Translations under genes and position numbers: made by a program
Part shown: positions 20,201 to 32,200 of the stretch, piece after piece
Position numbering within the stretch: the stretch's first letter is position 1
Layout of the letters: each line of letters opens with the position of its first letter
The notes under the pieces: generated by a model
Seen by the model: only the letters and a program-made list of their open reading frames with translations
Told to the model about the DNA's origin: nothing
Database searches by the model: none
NCBI GenBank assembly: GCA_017562135.1
Contig: QEYB01001685.1
Span: 186,001-250,000 of the forward strand
Length of the DNA: 64,000 bases
Reading direction: 5' to 3'
Source: Dipylidium caninum
Lineage: Eukaryota > Platyhelminthes > Cestoda > Cyclophyllidea > Dipylidiidae

Positions 20201-23200
20201 TTTGTCCCCTCGGGGGATCAAAATGCCGACATTGTTAGAATATGCAGCACCCAAGGCATGCCTCGGGTAGTGAATGAAGTGAGGCCTACTTTTAAGTTGA
20301 CTTGAATGACAGTTGAAGGAATTTTATATTTGGATATACTCCCTACGTGATGTTCTATTACTCGACTCACAACACCCACTCCTTAATCGAGTTAATCGTT
20401 TGGTGAAGCTGCGGAACGTAATTATAGGTGTGCACCGGGGAGTCTGGAATCTTTGAAGCACCGATCTCACTTTAATTAGGGGGCTTGTCAGCCTCAAATT
20501 TGTGGGCAGTGCCCCCTCACTCCCCTTTCCCCCTCCCCTTCCCCCCTAGGATGGATTCTGAGGTAGGTGGGCGGCCAGAAAAGAAATGATTGTGATAGGC
20601 AACCGTTTGAAAACCCAGTTATTTCATCAGGACTCAAAAACACTGCTGTCATACTTGAACCGCCTACATTTTCAATCTGAAAGTACCACCTTGCCTCTTA
20701 GAGCAGGTTGCTTTAGTGGGTCTAAACTTAGGCAATTGGCGAAGGCGAAGATCGGGTGAGGGGAAGAAGGAACGTCCGTTGTCTTGGAAAATGTCAGGAT
20801 TAGCCACAGTTACGGGGCTAAAAGTGTTAGGTCGCTTTTTCTTCCCTTAATTTTATACGAATATCTTAAGAAAACGTCCCAAATCAGTCATGTCTGGTGT
20901 CTACGAATCCCGCGTCCGCGCGTAAAAACATCATTAGCACTTACAAGTAAATTTATAACTTTAATTCCATACAGCCGCCCACCCCTTTGACTTGTTTTCA
21001 ACCTCCTCCTCGCCGCTCGTCGTTGTTGTCGTTGCTGTTGTTGTTAAACTCGCGGAACCATCGCGAGTGGTAGTTTGGGTTTGTTGCAACCGGCCATGCT
21101 ACGGGTGGCACAGGTGACAATGACGGGGGAAGACGTCGTCCCCTTAACGACGAGGTTGGTCTGACACCTCCATCCTTCTCATGTCCTTCCTCTACCAGTA
21201 ATTTTCCTAGATTTTTTTTTATTTCTATACTTTCCTTTTCATTGCATTGTCGTGGAATGTTGCGAACCCCCAAGTTCCTTCACCGCCCTGAGAAGGTGGA
21301 CCAGGTCCCTTCCGCCTACTCCCCAGTTAACCGTTAGACTTCGTCTTGAAACAACTGTCGTAACTCCTTTGTGCCCCTCCTCTCCCTTCCTTAACTCCAA
21401 TCCAGATTGCTTCAAAGTCTTCCTGTGTAGTTAGTGATTAAAAAAATCCGCGATAGTCGGGCCCTTCGTGTCTGTCGACTCCCACCTAAGTGAGCATCAG
21501 CGAAGGACACACCCCACCAGCGTAGCGCCATAGGTACCCTGGCAGATACTACCAAAATTGTTGAGCTAAAAATAGCGTTACCGTAACAAGAGACACGGTC
21601 GTATCTACGCGCAGTTGACTTGGCGATCCTGACGCCTCCTAATGCCTCACACGAAAATGCTGTGAGTTTTGAGGTGCGAAGTCGTCACGCCTTGAGGCTG
21701 CCCCATTCCGCATCCATCACTTCCAACCTTCCGTCTCGCAGAGCAACAGGCTACGTGCACCTCAACTTCACGGATGGCGATAAACTCCCCACGATGGTGA
21801 GCGGCCTCGTGACGGGCACGTCTCCTCACACTTGCTCACGGACTCAACCCCCATATTTGCCAACTTCGTGTGTGAAAAGAGTAGGCGGGCTCCATTTTGC
21901 CAATTCACCTCTCTTACACCTTCCACCTTAGGCACACTGAAATCATACTTTGACAGTTTCCAGCTTTTTAACACACGCTCACGCTAAGTTTGTCACTTTC
22001 CTGACCTCAAGCACAGAGCGGTGACATAGTGAGGCGGTCAATCGGCTTATCACTTACTGCTAGCGGTTCAATTTACTTCTTAGCGAAAATACACGCTTTA
22101 TGCTAAGAAGAAGTGTTGAAAGTCTCCTGTCGGTCAGAAAAGGTGCTCTCTCTTTATTGTCAAAAGTCTCTTTTTCGCCCACGTGCATCATTGGGCGTCT
22201 CGACGCCTTGTCCACATCTCTCGTTGGCTACGATGGAGCAAAGGTATCCTACTTTTCCTCCACTTTCTGTCTGGTCCCAGCTCCTCCCGTCTTATTCTCC
22301 ACCGACTAGATCGTATTTCGGGTGTTCCACATGGTACACCCACGTCTCACTGAACAGTCCATTAGGCAGTGTTGCCTGTGATTTTATCTCTACTGCCATA
22401 CCGACTCGTTCCAAGGCTAAACTCCTCTTTCTCTCGAAAGTGCAGGATAGTGCTAAGCATTCTGCACCCTCACATTCCCCGAACCTCCTCAAGTTACGCA
22501 ATTCGTTGTTATTACGACTCTCAGGGTAGACTACGCTCTCCTTTAGTTAGCATTTCAATGAGTGGACGTTGTCGTAGTCCAAGTAACATTCCTTATTCCC
22601 ATAATCCGCGTAGGAGTGTGTGTGCGTGTGCGTAGGTAGGTGGATTTTGGAGTAATTAACAGCGGTCTTATTATGTGCCTTTGTGCAGACCTTAGCCAGA
22701 AAAGGGACCAAGAACTGCATTGTACAATCGCAGTTGACCTCTTGAAAAATGCTCTCTTCCATAGCGGGTGAGTGTGTTTTCACCTCCTCTTTGTAATTGC
22801 GGTCGGAAGAAGACGTGTCCACTGGTGTTCACGAGGCCAGACGTCAATTCCGTCTCTGTTTTCCCCCCATTTTGGCTTAAACTCGGGTTGGTCTGACATC
22901 CACCGGCCTCGTAATTGGGCTGTACCCGTGGGAAGACTGAAACGCACTTTCAATCAGATCGTCCCGCCTTCACCTTCGCAGTAAGGGGACTGTGAGCTGC
23001 TTTAAAACAGGCGACTTTCAACGCAATTGTAGTAGAGCGGGGGGGGGGGAGGGGCCACGCAGCACAATTCACCCCCCCTCCCCTATCCTATCACCTTTCA
23101 CGGTTGACTTGCCCTTCCGGGAGTATGTGGACAAGTTTCGAGACGATTATTTTCGGTCTTTGGGGATCTTTGCTGGAGGGAATGCAGCGGATTTTTTTTG

Positions 23201-26200
23201 GATAAGTCGAGAATTCGCCCTCAAAATGTAACGTTAGTTCACGCTCTCCCCGGAGTGTCTCATAAATAGCTAATCTCGTAGACCAACTCTGTTTCTTCTT
23301 CACTTGTGTTCCTTTCGAACGTTGAAGGTGTTATTACTCCCATCGTTTGGGCGATTTTTTTTACTAAGCTTGTATTTAGACCGTTATGTTGAAGGTGTTC
23401 CATTATGGCTTATAATTATGAGGATCCAACGCAACTTAAGGCCGCGGAGGCGGAGGCGGCGGGAATATCTCAGGTTGAAAAAGTTTCCAAAGGGGGAGGC
23501 CTTTGGAAGGAAACACTAATTTTGGGGTGATTACTGAAAAGCGAAATCTACCATCTAAATCATCGCGTCTTGATACTCGTTATCCTTTCCGACGCTCATT
23601 AAAGCATGTCGCTTTGCCTTGGAAAACTTGGAGATCCGCGGGTAATTCGTCCACTTATCAGGCGGTGTTTGGGGCTCATTCCACCATGCTTTTAGGCATA
23701 AGACCCCCGCCTGGTCCTCCTTTTCGACGTCGGTTGGCGGCGTTAATGAGAGAAACCCGGTTCTATTGTTAAGTGGAAGTTCGGTAGTTCGATTCGGGGC
23801 AAACCTTGCATCCCTCAAGGCCACTTCATAATTTCACTCCTGTAAACACGTGTTTAAGTACATATAAATCACAGACCAATGCTGGTATCGCCATTCAACT
23901 CCTACGCTGTGATTCGTTTGTTTACCCAACACTAAAACACAACCCTCGTCGTGGTGATGTGTGCTGATTGCTATTAGTGCCCCTGCCTCTCCCGTGTCCA
24001 AACCCGAGTTGTCACTGTCCGACTCCTCCCAAACAGAGCGGGGATCCCCGTACGAGCAGCCGAGGAAGAGGCAGTATGGCTTAACCTTACTTTCAACTTG
24101 CTTTTCGCGCATCCAGGAGCCTGTTGTCCGGAGTTGTGGGCTCCCTGGGCAAACCCAATTGCCCAGTAGGTGGCGATGACAGGTAGGAGCACCTGTTGGC
24201 AAAACTCTACCAGCGTTCTCCTTCCCCTATCTCCCCTTTCCCCTTTTTTTCCCGATTGATAGTTGAACCTTTCCCTCCGTGCCCATGCAGGGTGGAGACG
24301 AAGGGTGAGGATGAAGAAGACTGGTGGTGGCGCAGTGTGAGGGGGCAACACCTTGCTTGCATTCTCGCTCTCTTCATCCATCCGCGTGCATTCATGTGTG
24401 CTAGTTTGTGCAAATGTCAAAGCGCTCTGCGTTGACGTCAATCGCGCAGTGTTTGGGCGAAAATGCTAACACACACACACACACATATGCACACAAATAC
24501 GTACAAAAAGTTGCAAATAATGACTCCTTTCAGCCCTGTTCGAGGGTTTCTTTATTTTGGGACGGGGTTAAGTTGCAAGAGAAGGGGAGGGGGTAGGGGG
24601 CGGGAGAGCATTATGTGAGAGAGGGAGAAGGAATCAGATAGCCTCGGCACCTCTTCTTAAGCAGCGGTGTAGTCACAGGCTGTGATGGAGAGCCACAACG
24701 TAGTTGTGTTACTGGGATGGTGGAGTGCGGGACATCATGGAGGGAGTCTTCACTCGCCCACCCAATCAAAAGTGCCCGCAACCCTGCTGAGGCGTCGAGG
24801 GCGTCAAGATCAACTGACCCTTCACCCCTCCACAATGCGGCTGTTTCGTAGAACTAACGGATGCTGGTCGTTGGTTCATGCACTGTGGTAAGCGGATGGA
24901 CGCTTGTTCAATATGATCCAGTCTACTCTCCACTCCTGTCCTTTGGCATTTCGCCAAGTTGGCGAACTAATAAAAAATGCGGCAGTGTATAATGGTGTAA
25001 CTCGTTACTTGCCTTTTTGAAGGACCTATGAGAATCAGGCAAGTCAGGAGGGGCTAAGGAGGACCCCAGTGCCGTCAATAATGACACCCGTCTGCCCAAA
25101 GTCGCGCAATATGATTGTCATTCGGTGACATGCCATTTTCCCTGCTCCTCTTCACAAGTTAAATGGCCTCCCATTTGTCCCATTCAATTACAGTTCTTGT
25201 CGCGAGTTGCACCGTAGACATTCGTTTCATTTTGACTTTTTAGGTACGCTAGGAGGGCAAAAGTGTATTCCTTACAAGAGCCATGCATCAGAGGTGTCGG
25301 GAGTTAAGGATTTGGCTCTTAAATGCAGACTAGCCTCACCGGGAGTCTCCTCTCGAAATCCCTTCATCGCTTTACTACGTTGCGCATTGAATGTCATCCG
25401 TCTGGCCGTCTCCATCGTTCCCTTCCTGAAAGTTTAGGTGGCAATACTAGACCACACCGTAGTTATTCTGCTTTGGCCAATTTTGGGTTTTGTTTTTTAT
25501 TTCCCCCTCCAGATCCCCGAGGCATCTGAATTTGACGGGTGTCCTGCCTTCTCCCATAATTTAATCCCGTTGAGGTGTTTTAACAATTGTTCCCCTGTTC
25601 GAGTGTAACTTTTTTTCCCTTCCTCGCCTTCCAGTACAACTCCGCGGTTGTCGTGGGTCCGAAAGCTGGTTTATCGGAGGCATCCACATTGGCTAAGGGA
25701 TATCTGAGCGCATGCTAATCTACGTCAGATCCGAAGCGATCGACTTTAAGCAGACGTGGTCCGTTTGCCCTCCAAATAACCGGTTTTTGCCTCCCTTCAA
25801 GTTTTTTTTTTACCAAGAAGTGTTTGAAGACTGGCATTATTCTTCGGATTCTCGAGTGTTGGCTGAACGAGGGAGTAAAAGAGTCTCCTTCCCTCCTCCA
25901 CAGGAATGGGCATAAGTTAACACACGCCTCGAAGAAGCCGCACGGCTGTCAGTTCTGTGACAAGTCCTACAGCGATGCGCGCTCTCTGCGTCGTCACTAC
26001 GAGAACGCACATCCTGACGAGTACGAGTCCTGGTGCCTTCTCTCCCGTGCCGCCGAGGAGGGCGACGCCAGCATCGCCGAGGCGGTAGCCAAGATGACCC
26101 AACTCTCAGCCGCAGCCGCCGTAGTTGTCACCTCTGCCGCCTCCTCCACCGGTTCCGGTGCCAACGGCAACAGTCTAGCGCAACAACTCGTTGCTGCCAA

Positions 26201-29200
26201 GGGTATGCTCTTCTTAGGGGTCCTCACACGGATAGTTGAGCCTCATCTCCTTTTCCCCTCTCCTCTTCCCCTCCTATTCTCCTCCCTAATTCTCCAGTCG
26301 AGAGGAAGTAAAATTGAATATAGTCTGCTACAAGCCTTTTGCTGTTGTCGAGATAAAATTTCGAGTCTTCTTCTTTTTCACGGGAGTCATTTCAACTTTC
26401 GGGTTTTTTCTTCCAAGTCGCAGAGCAATGTGGCCGGAAGGCTATAGGCAAAGAGTGGATTATTACGTTGGAAAGTGTTACTTGCCTCGCCCCTGTCCCG
26501 TACCGAGGGGGATACGAATGTGTCCGCGAGGACTATTATTATACTCCATTAGTTTGCTTGGGATTGGCGCAGACTGTCGATTGTTGTCGAGCGGGGCTGC
26601 GCTGCGAATGCCTTTTATTACTTTGTCAAGATCCCCTCTACTTTGTTAGACACCGACAAATAGTTAGCAGGCCATTTTCTAGCATCTACTTTGCCTTGGA
26701 ACTCACTCCTATTGTTTGCCACGCAAATTTGGGGTATTCCAGAGACTACTTTGTAGCGAGTCTCTGCCACTTCGTCCGTACACATCAGAGGAGGTGGTTC
26801 TGCGACAGTTTGGGTTTGGTGCCAAATCACCAGGGCAAAAACTGCTGTTATCACTTGGGATCTCGTTTGTTTGCAGCTGAAGCTGCTGCTGCCGACGGTG
26901 AATGGCCAGTGTAGTTGTTATTTTTTTCACCATAAAACAGGTACAGGTCTAGCGTTAGCTCACCCTCCCTCTCTTTGTTTCTTTTTCTCCCCCCCCCCCA
27001 ACTCTTTATTAGTTCCCCTCAGACTTCAGCCAAACTCCGGATGCAGTTGCTCTGACACAATTTTTTTTTGTCCTTAAAAAGTACGAAGGAGTCCTGGCCA
27101 CTTGGAGGGCAAATCTTTGGGCTTTTTTGGAGAGGAGTATTAGTTTTCCTCTCAATCCTATGGTCTTCCTACTCCCGGTTGACTCTTCAAAATCGTTCGT
27201 GGTGATGACAGTCTTTTTGTAGTCCCCCCTTTAAGTCTCATAATCTGTTGCCTGAAGCGTTTATAAATAAGAATTAGATTCATACCCACCCGGGTAATCT
27301 CCGCCTCCTACTTTCGACAGTAAAGCTCTGTCCTCTCATCAAAGCCTCCTCGAGCAGTCATTGGTCGAGAAACCGTTCTTGTGACATCTGTAAGTTGTCC
27401 ATTAAACGTCGTCCTGTCTGAGCGATCGACTTGCGGATTCCGCTTTCTTCTAGCCTCTTTTAACCCGAAATTCGCCTTATCCATCTGGTTTTGTCTCCGC
27501 TTCGCGATGAACTGACGTCGTAGATGCTCAATGTTTCGTCCCAGATCACCAGAGTTTCTTACCTACCTCCTCTCTAACCGTCATTTGCCTTTACTACGCT
27601 TTTCCGCACTCTTGCCACCCGACTGTTCGGCGCTACACTCAGAAGGAAGTGTATTCCACCGACGGAAGACTCGTCACCTCCGATAGTGTGATTTTGCTTT
27701 CTGGAAAGAAGACTTGTCCACCTCTTGGAGGTCTCGTGGGGCGCCGACAGGAAGAAAGATTTCTCTCCGGAAATGGGCCATGCTTCCGTCTTGGGGGCAG
27801 GGGCGCGGGCCTCTGCGATCCTGGAGGCCGTTTGAGTGTTGCAGTTGCGCGTCAGTCACACGCGGAAGTCTAATTAATGTCAATGGGGCAGTTTTTATGA
27901 AATCGAACGAATTTGGTGCATGAATTGTCAGTTGTTCCACATCCTCTTGTAGGCAAAGTAACTTTTTCGAAGTGTGTGAGCCAGTGTCTCACGACTTCGC
28001 GACGAAATACGCAGATCGACAAAGTGCCGACGAGACTTCGTGGAGCTCGTCCTCATGGCAGATAGTCGACTGTATCTGGTCGGACACCTCGTCCAGTGGC
28101 TGCGTTCACCATCCACTACAGCTACTCTTGGCTTTGATGCCGTATTTTCGAAGAGATTCTTCAACACGCGTACGGAAATATGGTGTCACCCCACACCTGA
28201 TTAAAGCGACCTCCAAAACTCTTATAGCTAATTTGAGGAGAATGTCGATGTCACCAGCCCCATTTTGTCCGTTTCCTTCGCCTCCTACGACCACCTCCAC
28301 ACAATTTGTGGACGTTTATCTGACCGGTTCGTGTTGCGACTACCCTGTCTTCTGCAGTTTTTTTGCATCTCTTAAGGTATATTTTTATACTTATTTCTGG
28401 TGCAGAGAAACCTCAGCCCCATGCAGACTCTTTTCCGTTCCGCTCAATCCTCATAATCGTTAAATTCTCTTTGCCCCACTCCCCACACAAGAGACTTGGA
28501 CGACTGGAACAGTGCCGCAAGTGAAGAGGTTTGTCCAAATTCCATGATCTCATTGCGTCAGTATGACACTTCAGGCTACACTCAAAAGTTATTGTCTTTC
28601 CCTCTTGTCAAATGACCTAAAATCTCCTGTTAGAATCTGTTAGGGGTATTGATAAAGTGTCCTAGGACTACCAAGGACTTGAGATCTTTGGGACCACTTC
28701 CGGCGCGTCCTTTTCAACTCGTGGTGGAATTGTGGAACTGGCATTGCCGGTTATAAACCAGCGACAGCAAGGGGGTGGGGGAGGGGGAGGAAATAACCGT
28801 GATGGGGACTTCATGTGACAAGATCGTCTCCAAAACGCTTCTTCCCCACTGTCTTTTGCCCGGTTATTTGACCCGTCCGATTCCTCGTCACATGCTTGCA
28901 TAGGCCTGTGTCACATTGCGCCGCCTCCGCCCTGTGGAGTGTCACGTAGCCTCGAGTCTAGTTGCCTCGGGCCGGGTCGCAACATTTTCCGTTCAACCCC
29001 CTCCGCCTCTCTGCCTCTGCCCACACCCTCCCTCTCCCCCCCTCCCCCTACCTAATTATCATCCCCTCGTCCTCGTCTCCCTCGCTCCGTCAACAGTCTG
29101 CTAACACAGCGAGGACTCTAGACAAGCGTCTTGTACACACGCACACACCGCGCGAGCGCACACACACACGAACACACGCTCTCACCGCGTGTGTGTGCAC

Positions 29201-32200
29201 ACGAGACAGCATCGTCGACGGCGAAGACAGGCTAAAGGCGTCGTATGACGAGGCAAAGACAACTGTTACCAGCCTCGACGTCATTACAACTTCTCCAGCC
29301 AATCAATTAGCGCGACGTGGTGTGCGCGCGCGCCCTTGTGCGTGAGTGCGTGCGTGTGTGTGTGTGTGTGCGCGAATGTGAATTTATTTAAGCTACCTCG
29401 GCGCTCTCACTGCTGATGGTGAGCGTCGGATGGACGGTTATCTCGGCTTGATTGATGGCCTCAAACCCCTCTCAAATGAGTTAATTCATCTTGCGCCTCC
29501 TTCAAGTTCGTGAATTGGGGAAGTTCGAGATATTTTAACGGGGGAAGCGTGGTATTGTCGCTGGGTGGCTGAATTAGGCATCGGGGTGTAATTTCCGATG
29601 ATACGCAAACCAAGACAGTGGCTTTTTGGCAGTGAAATAGGTGTTTTTCCTGGTCTTACCCTTTGTCCCTTTCTGGTCTCATATTGAGATTGATTGTCGG
29701 TCGTTTTACTACGACCACTGCCAAAGTCCTGTCTTGTAGCCGAGTTCGGGTGGTCTAATCGCCGTGCTCGGATTTCTGCTTCGAGTCTTCACTGAAAGCG
29801 AAAGACGTGGGTGGAGGCCAGTCTCCTCCCTTTACCCGCTTATTAAAAAGCCGAAATTGGTGAGATGTTGTTGCTGCATACTCATGTCCGTGGGTGGCAT
29901 TGCAAACTACTAAAAATTAAGCAATAAACCCGCCAATCCCCGCCAGGAACATTGCGGCGATTGTGCTGACGATGAAAACAATGATGATGAAGTAGGTGTT
30001 TCAAGTACACGTGAATGACAAAGTCAAGTCACTCACGTTGGAGGTACTTTTGTATTTCGTTGCGTCCGCGTCTGTTAACATCTCAGCCGAATGTTGTCAC
30101 AGTCCCCTCGAAAGGTGAACCGTCGCCTGTTTCAAGCAGCCCTAAACTCTCCTCCACAGACCGTGCGGTGTTTCAACGTTGCGAACGACTACCTAACTTC
30201 TCTCCACTCTTTGCTCCTTTCAACCACAAATCAAGTAAGGTAGGTGCGTTAGTGGAGGACGTGGTCTCGCCATTTTCCTTGACCTGCCAGCTCCAACTTG
30301 TCGTGTCCTCCGTGCGAAAGCGCTCCTGCAATAAGTTAATCGCGGGTAGGCGGTGGAAGTTCCATCTCAGCCTCATTGCGGTGCATCTACCTCCTCCATT
30401 CTTCCTCCAAGTGACTTCTCTCTCTTGTCGAAACACGATAGACGTGAGTCACAATGTCTCTCTCTCTCTCTCTCTCTCTCTCTGCACCCACTTTTATCGC
30501 TCTGGCCCGTGTACGATGCACAAGCCTTCTTTGTTCCAGCTCTGGGGGTAAAGCAGTTCTCTGTTATTCTCTCTTTTTATTGTCCTTTCAACCACACCTC
30601 CTTTGACCGTTGAATGTGGAGTGAACATTGTCAAATAGCATGTCTCCGCAGCCCGTGTACACTTTGCGGCGGCGGGAGCATTTCATATTCACATTTGCCT
30701 CTCTAACACCCGATAAAACGCTATCTCACCTTCGCCCACTCTCTCGGTGCGTACTTTTAGGGCTTTCCAAATGCAAATTTTAGTTCTCTCGCCTAATTGT
30801 GTCTAGTGTGTACTATTTTTATTTGCTTCAGTGTGATGAATTCGTTTGTGTTAGGCGTCATTATTTCCGTTGCTAGTTTGGCTTCCCATGAGGTGGAGCT
30901 TTCTACACCGCCGTCATGATCTTGTTTGACGCCATGACTACTACTCCGACAAGGATGCGGAACTCGTTGACTTCATCTACCTCCTCTCCTTCTACTTAAA
31001 ATGGCTTTTTTAGGTGCCAACGGTGGAAACTCGCCATGGCTGTCCGCCGCCTTCGCCAACTCCGGCGGTGGTGACAATGGCGGTGGCGGCGGCGGCGGTG
31101 GTGGTGGTGGAGTCAGCGGCCGCGTCAGTCCCGCCATTTCAGAGCGTCTCAAGGCAATGTTGATGGCATTGCCGTTGGAGGAACCACGAGTGGTTGCCTG
31201 CAGCCTGTGTACACGACGCTTCAAGAATCAGTCAGCATTGAATGGTCACATGCGACTCCATGGCGGCTATGGACTGAACCACGCGGCCAGCGCTGCTGCT
31301 GCTGCTGCGAAGTCGTCGGCGCAGCACAAGACGCTGTTGCAGGGCGCCGTCACAATCGTCACTACAGACGTCGGCGCCTTCCTCCACACCGCTGCGTGCG
31401 TCCCTTTCTGCGCCGATGGGCAGCTCTAAAGTGGAGAAGCAGCAGCAACCGCAGCAGCACCAACGGACACGACAACCGTCGTCGGGAGTTATTAGTGGAG
31501 CAGTACGTTTCACTGTCTTACCGCCTCACTTCAATGATAAATTTGAAGGAATGAGAGCCTTCGGAATAAAATTAGCTCTTGTCATTGTCTGTGCTCACCT
31601 TTCGGCTGTCACGCGTACCCTCGGGTGGTTGCTAAGGCCCGAAGACAGGAGAAAACAAAGTGGGTGAACTTATTCACCTCCTCCCTAAACTCGGGTGGTG
31701 GGTTACTTCATCCTCTCGGTCCACGTCTCAAAGTGTACTCGTCTTCGGTTATTTCAACTGAACGGAGACGTGGAGGACTGTGTTCCCTGTGCCACAACTG
31801 ATTCTTTCTCCCCTCATGTTTCGGTATTCTTCGTTTATTGTTTTTTTGTGGGAGTTGGAAGAGAGCCCGCAGATGGACGGACAGATGATTGTTTGGTCAA
31901 GAACTCTAGCCAAAATTCAACATCCAACCAAGTACTCCATTCAACGCCTTTTGTTTCTCCACGTGAGAGTCAAAAGCTTCATTCCTTCCGATTGCTTTTG
32001 TCGACACTTCCGCAAAGTCTGGTCACTTTAGAAGATGTGAGACACATTAGAGGGGGCGACAGGTCCCCGACTAGATTCACGAAGTGTTGCCTAATTTTGC
32101 TCCATGAAGGGTTAATATTCCGGCTCTTTTTTGAAAATGGTGACGGTAGTTTCTCGCCTCTCCGACACACTTCCCTTGACCTTCCCAATCGTACTTTGAA

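Larger units (their letters stand above)
15961..25903 (+). other. Intron 2 of the TRERF1-like gene (9.9 kb)
   Basis: This intron lies inside zinc finger 2: the donor at 15961 follows KRQDHL and the acceptor at 25901-25903 precedes NGHKLTH, with the split Leu codon restored across the junction. It has many pyrimidine-rich and C-run stretches and microsatellites at 18941-18972 and 24469-24485. Open frames of 60-180 codons occur on both strands but lack consistent splice sites or recognisable domains. I see no transposon. Regulatory content is possible but not demonstrated. Confidence 0.7.
26203..31013 (+). other. Intron 3 of the TRERF1-like gene (4.8 kb)
   Basis: Bounded by donor GTATGC at 26203 and acceptor TTTTTTAG ending at 31013, with a phase-1 Gly codon joined across it. 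It contains a GC-rich stretch around 28900-29380 with alternating purine-pyrimidine tracts and a (TC)13 run at 30457-30482. No coding exon that I can support. Confidence 0.7.

Noticed and set aside
23780..23800. B-box-like TAGTTCGATTCG suggesting a tRNA gene
   Set aside because: No matching A box, anticodon arm or acceptor-stem pairing around it.
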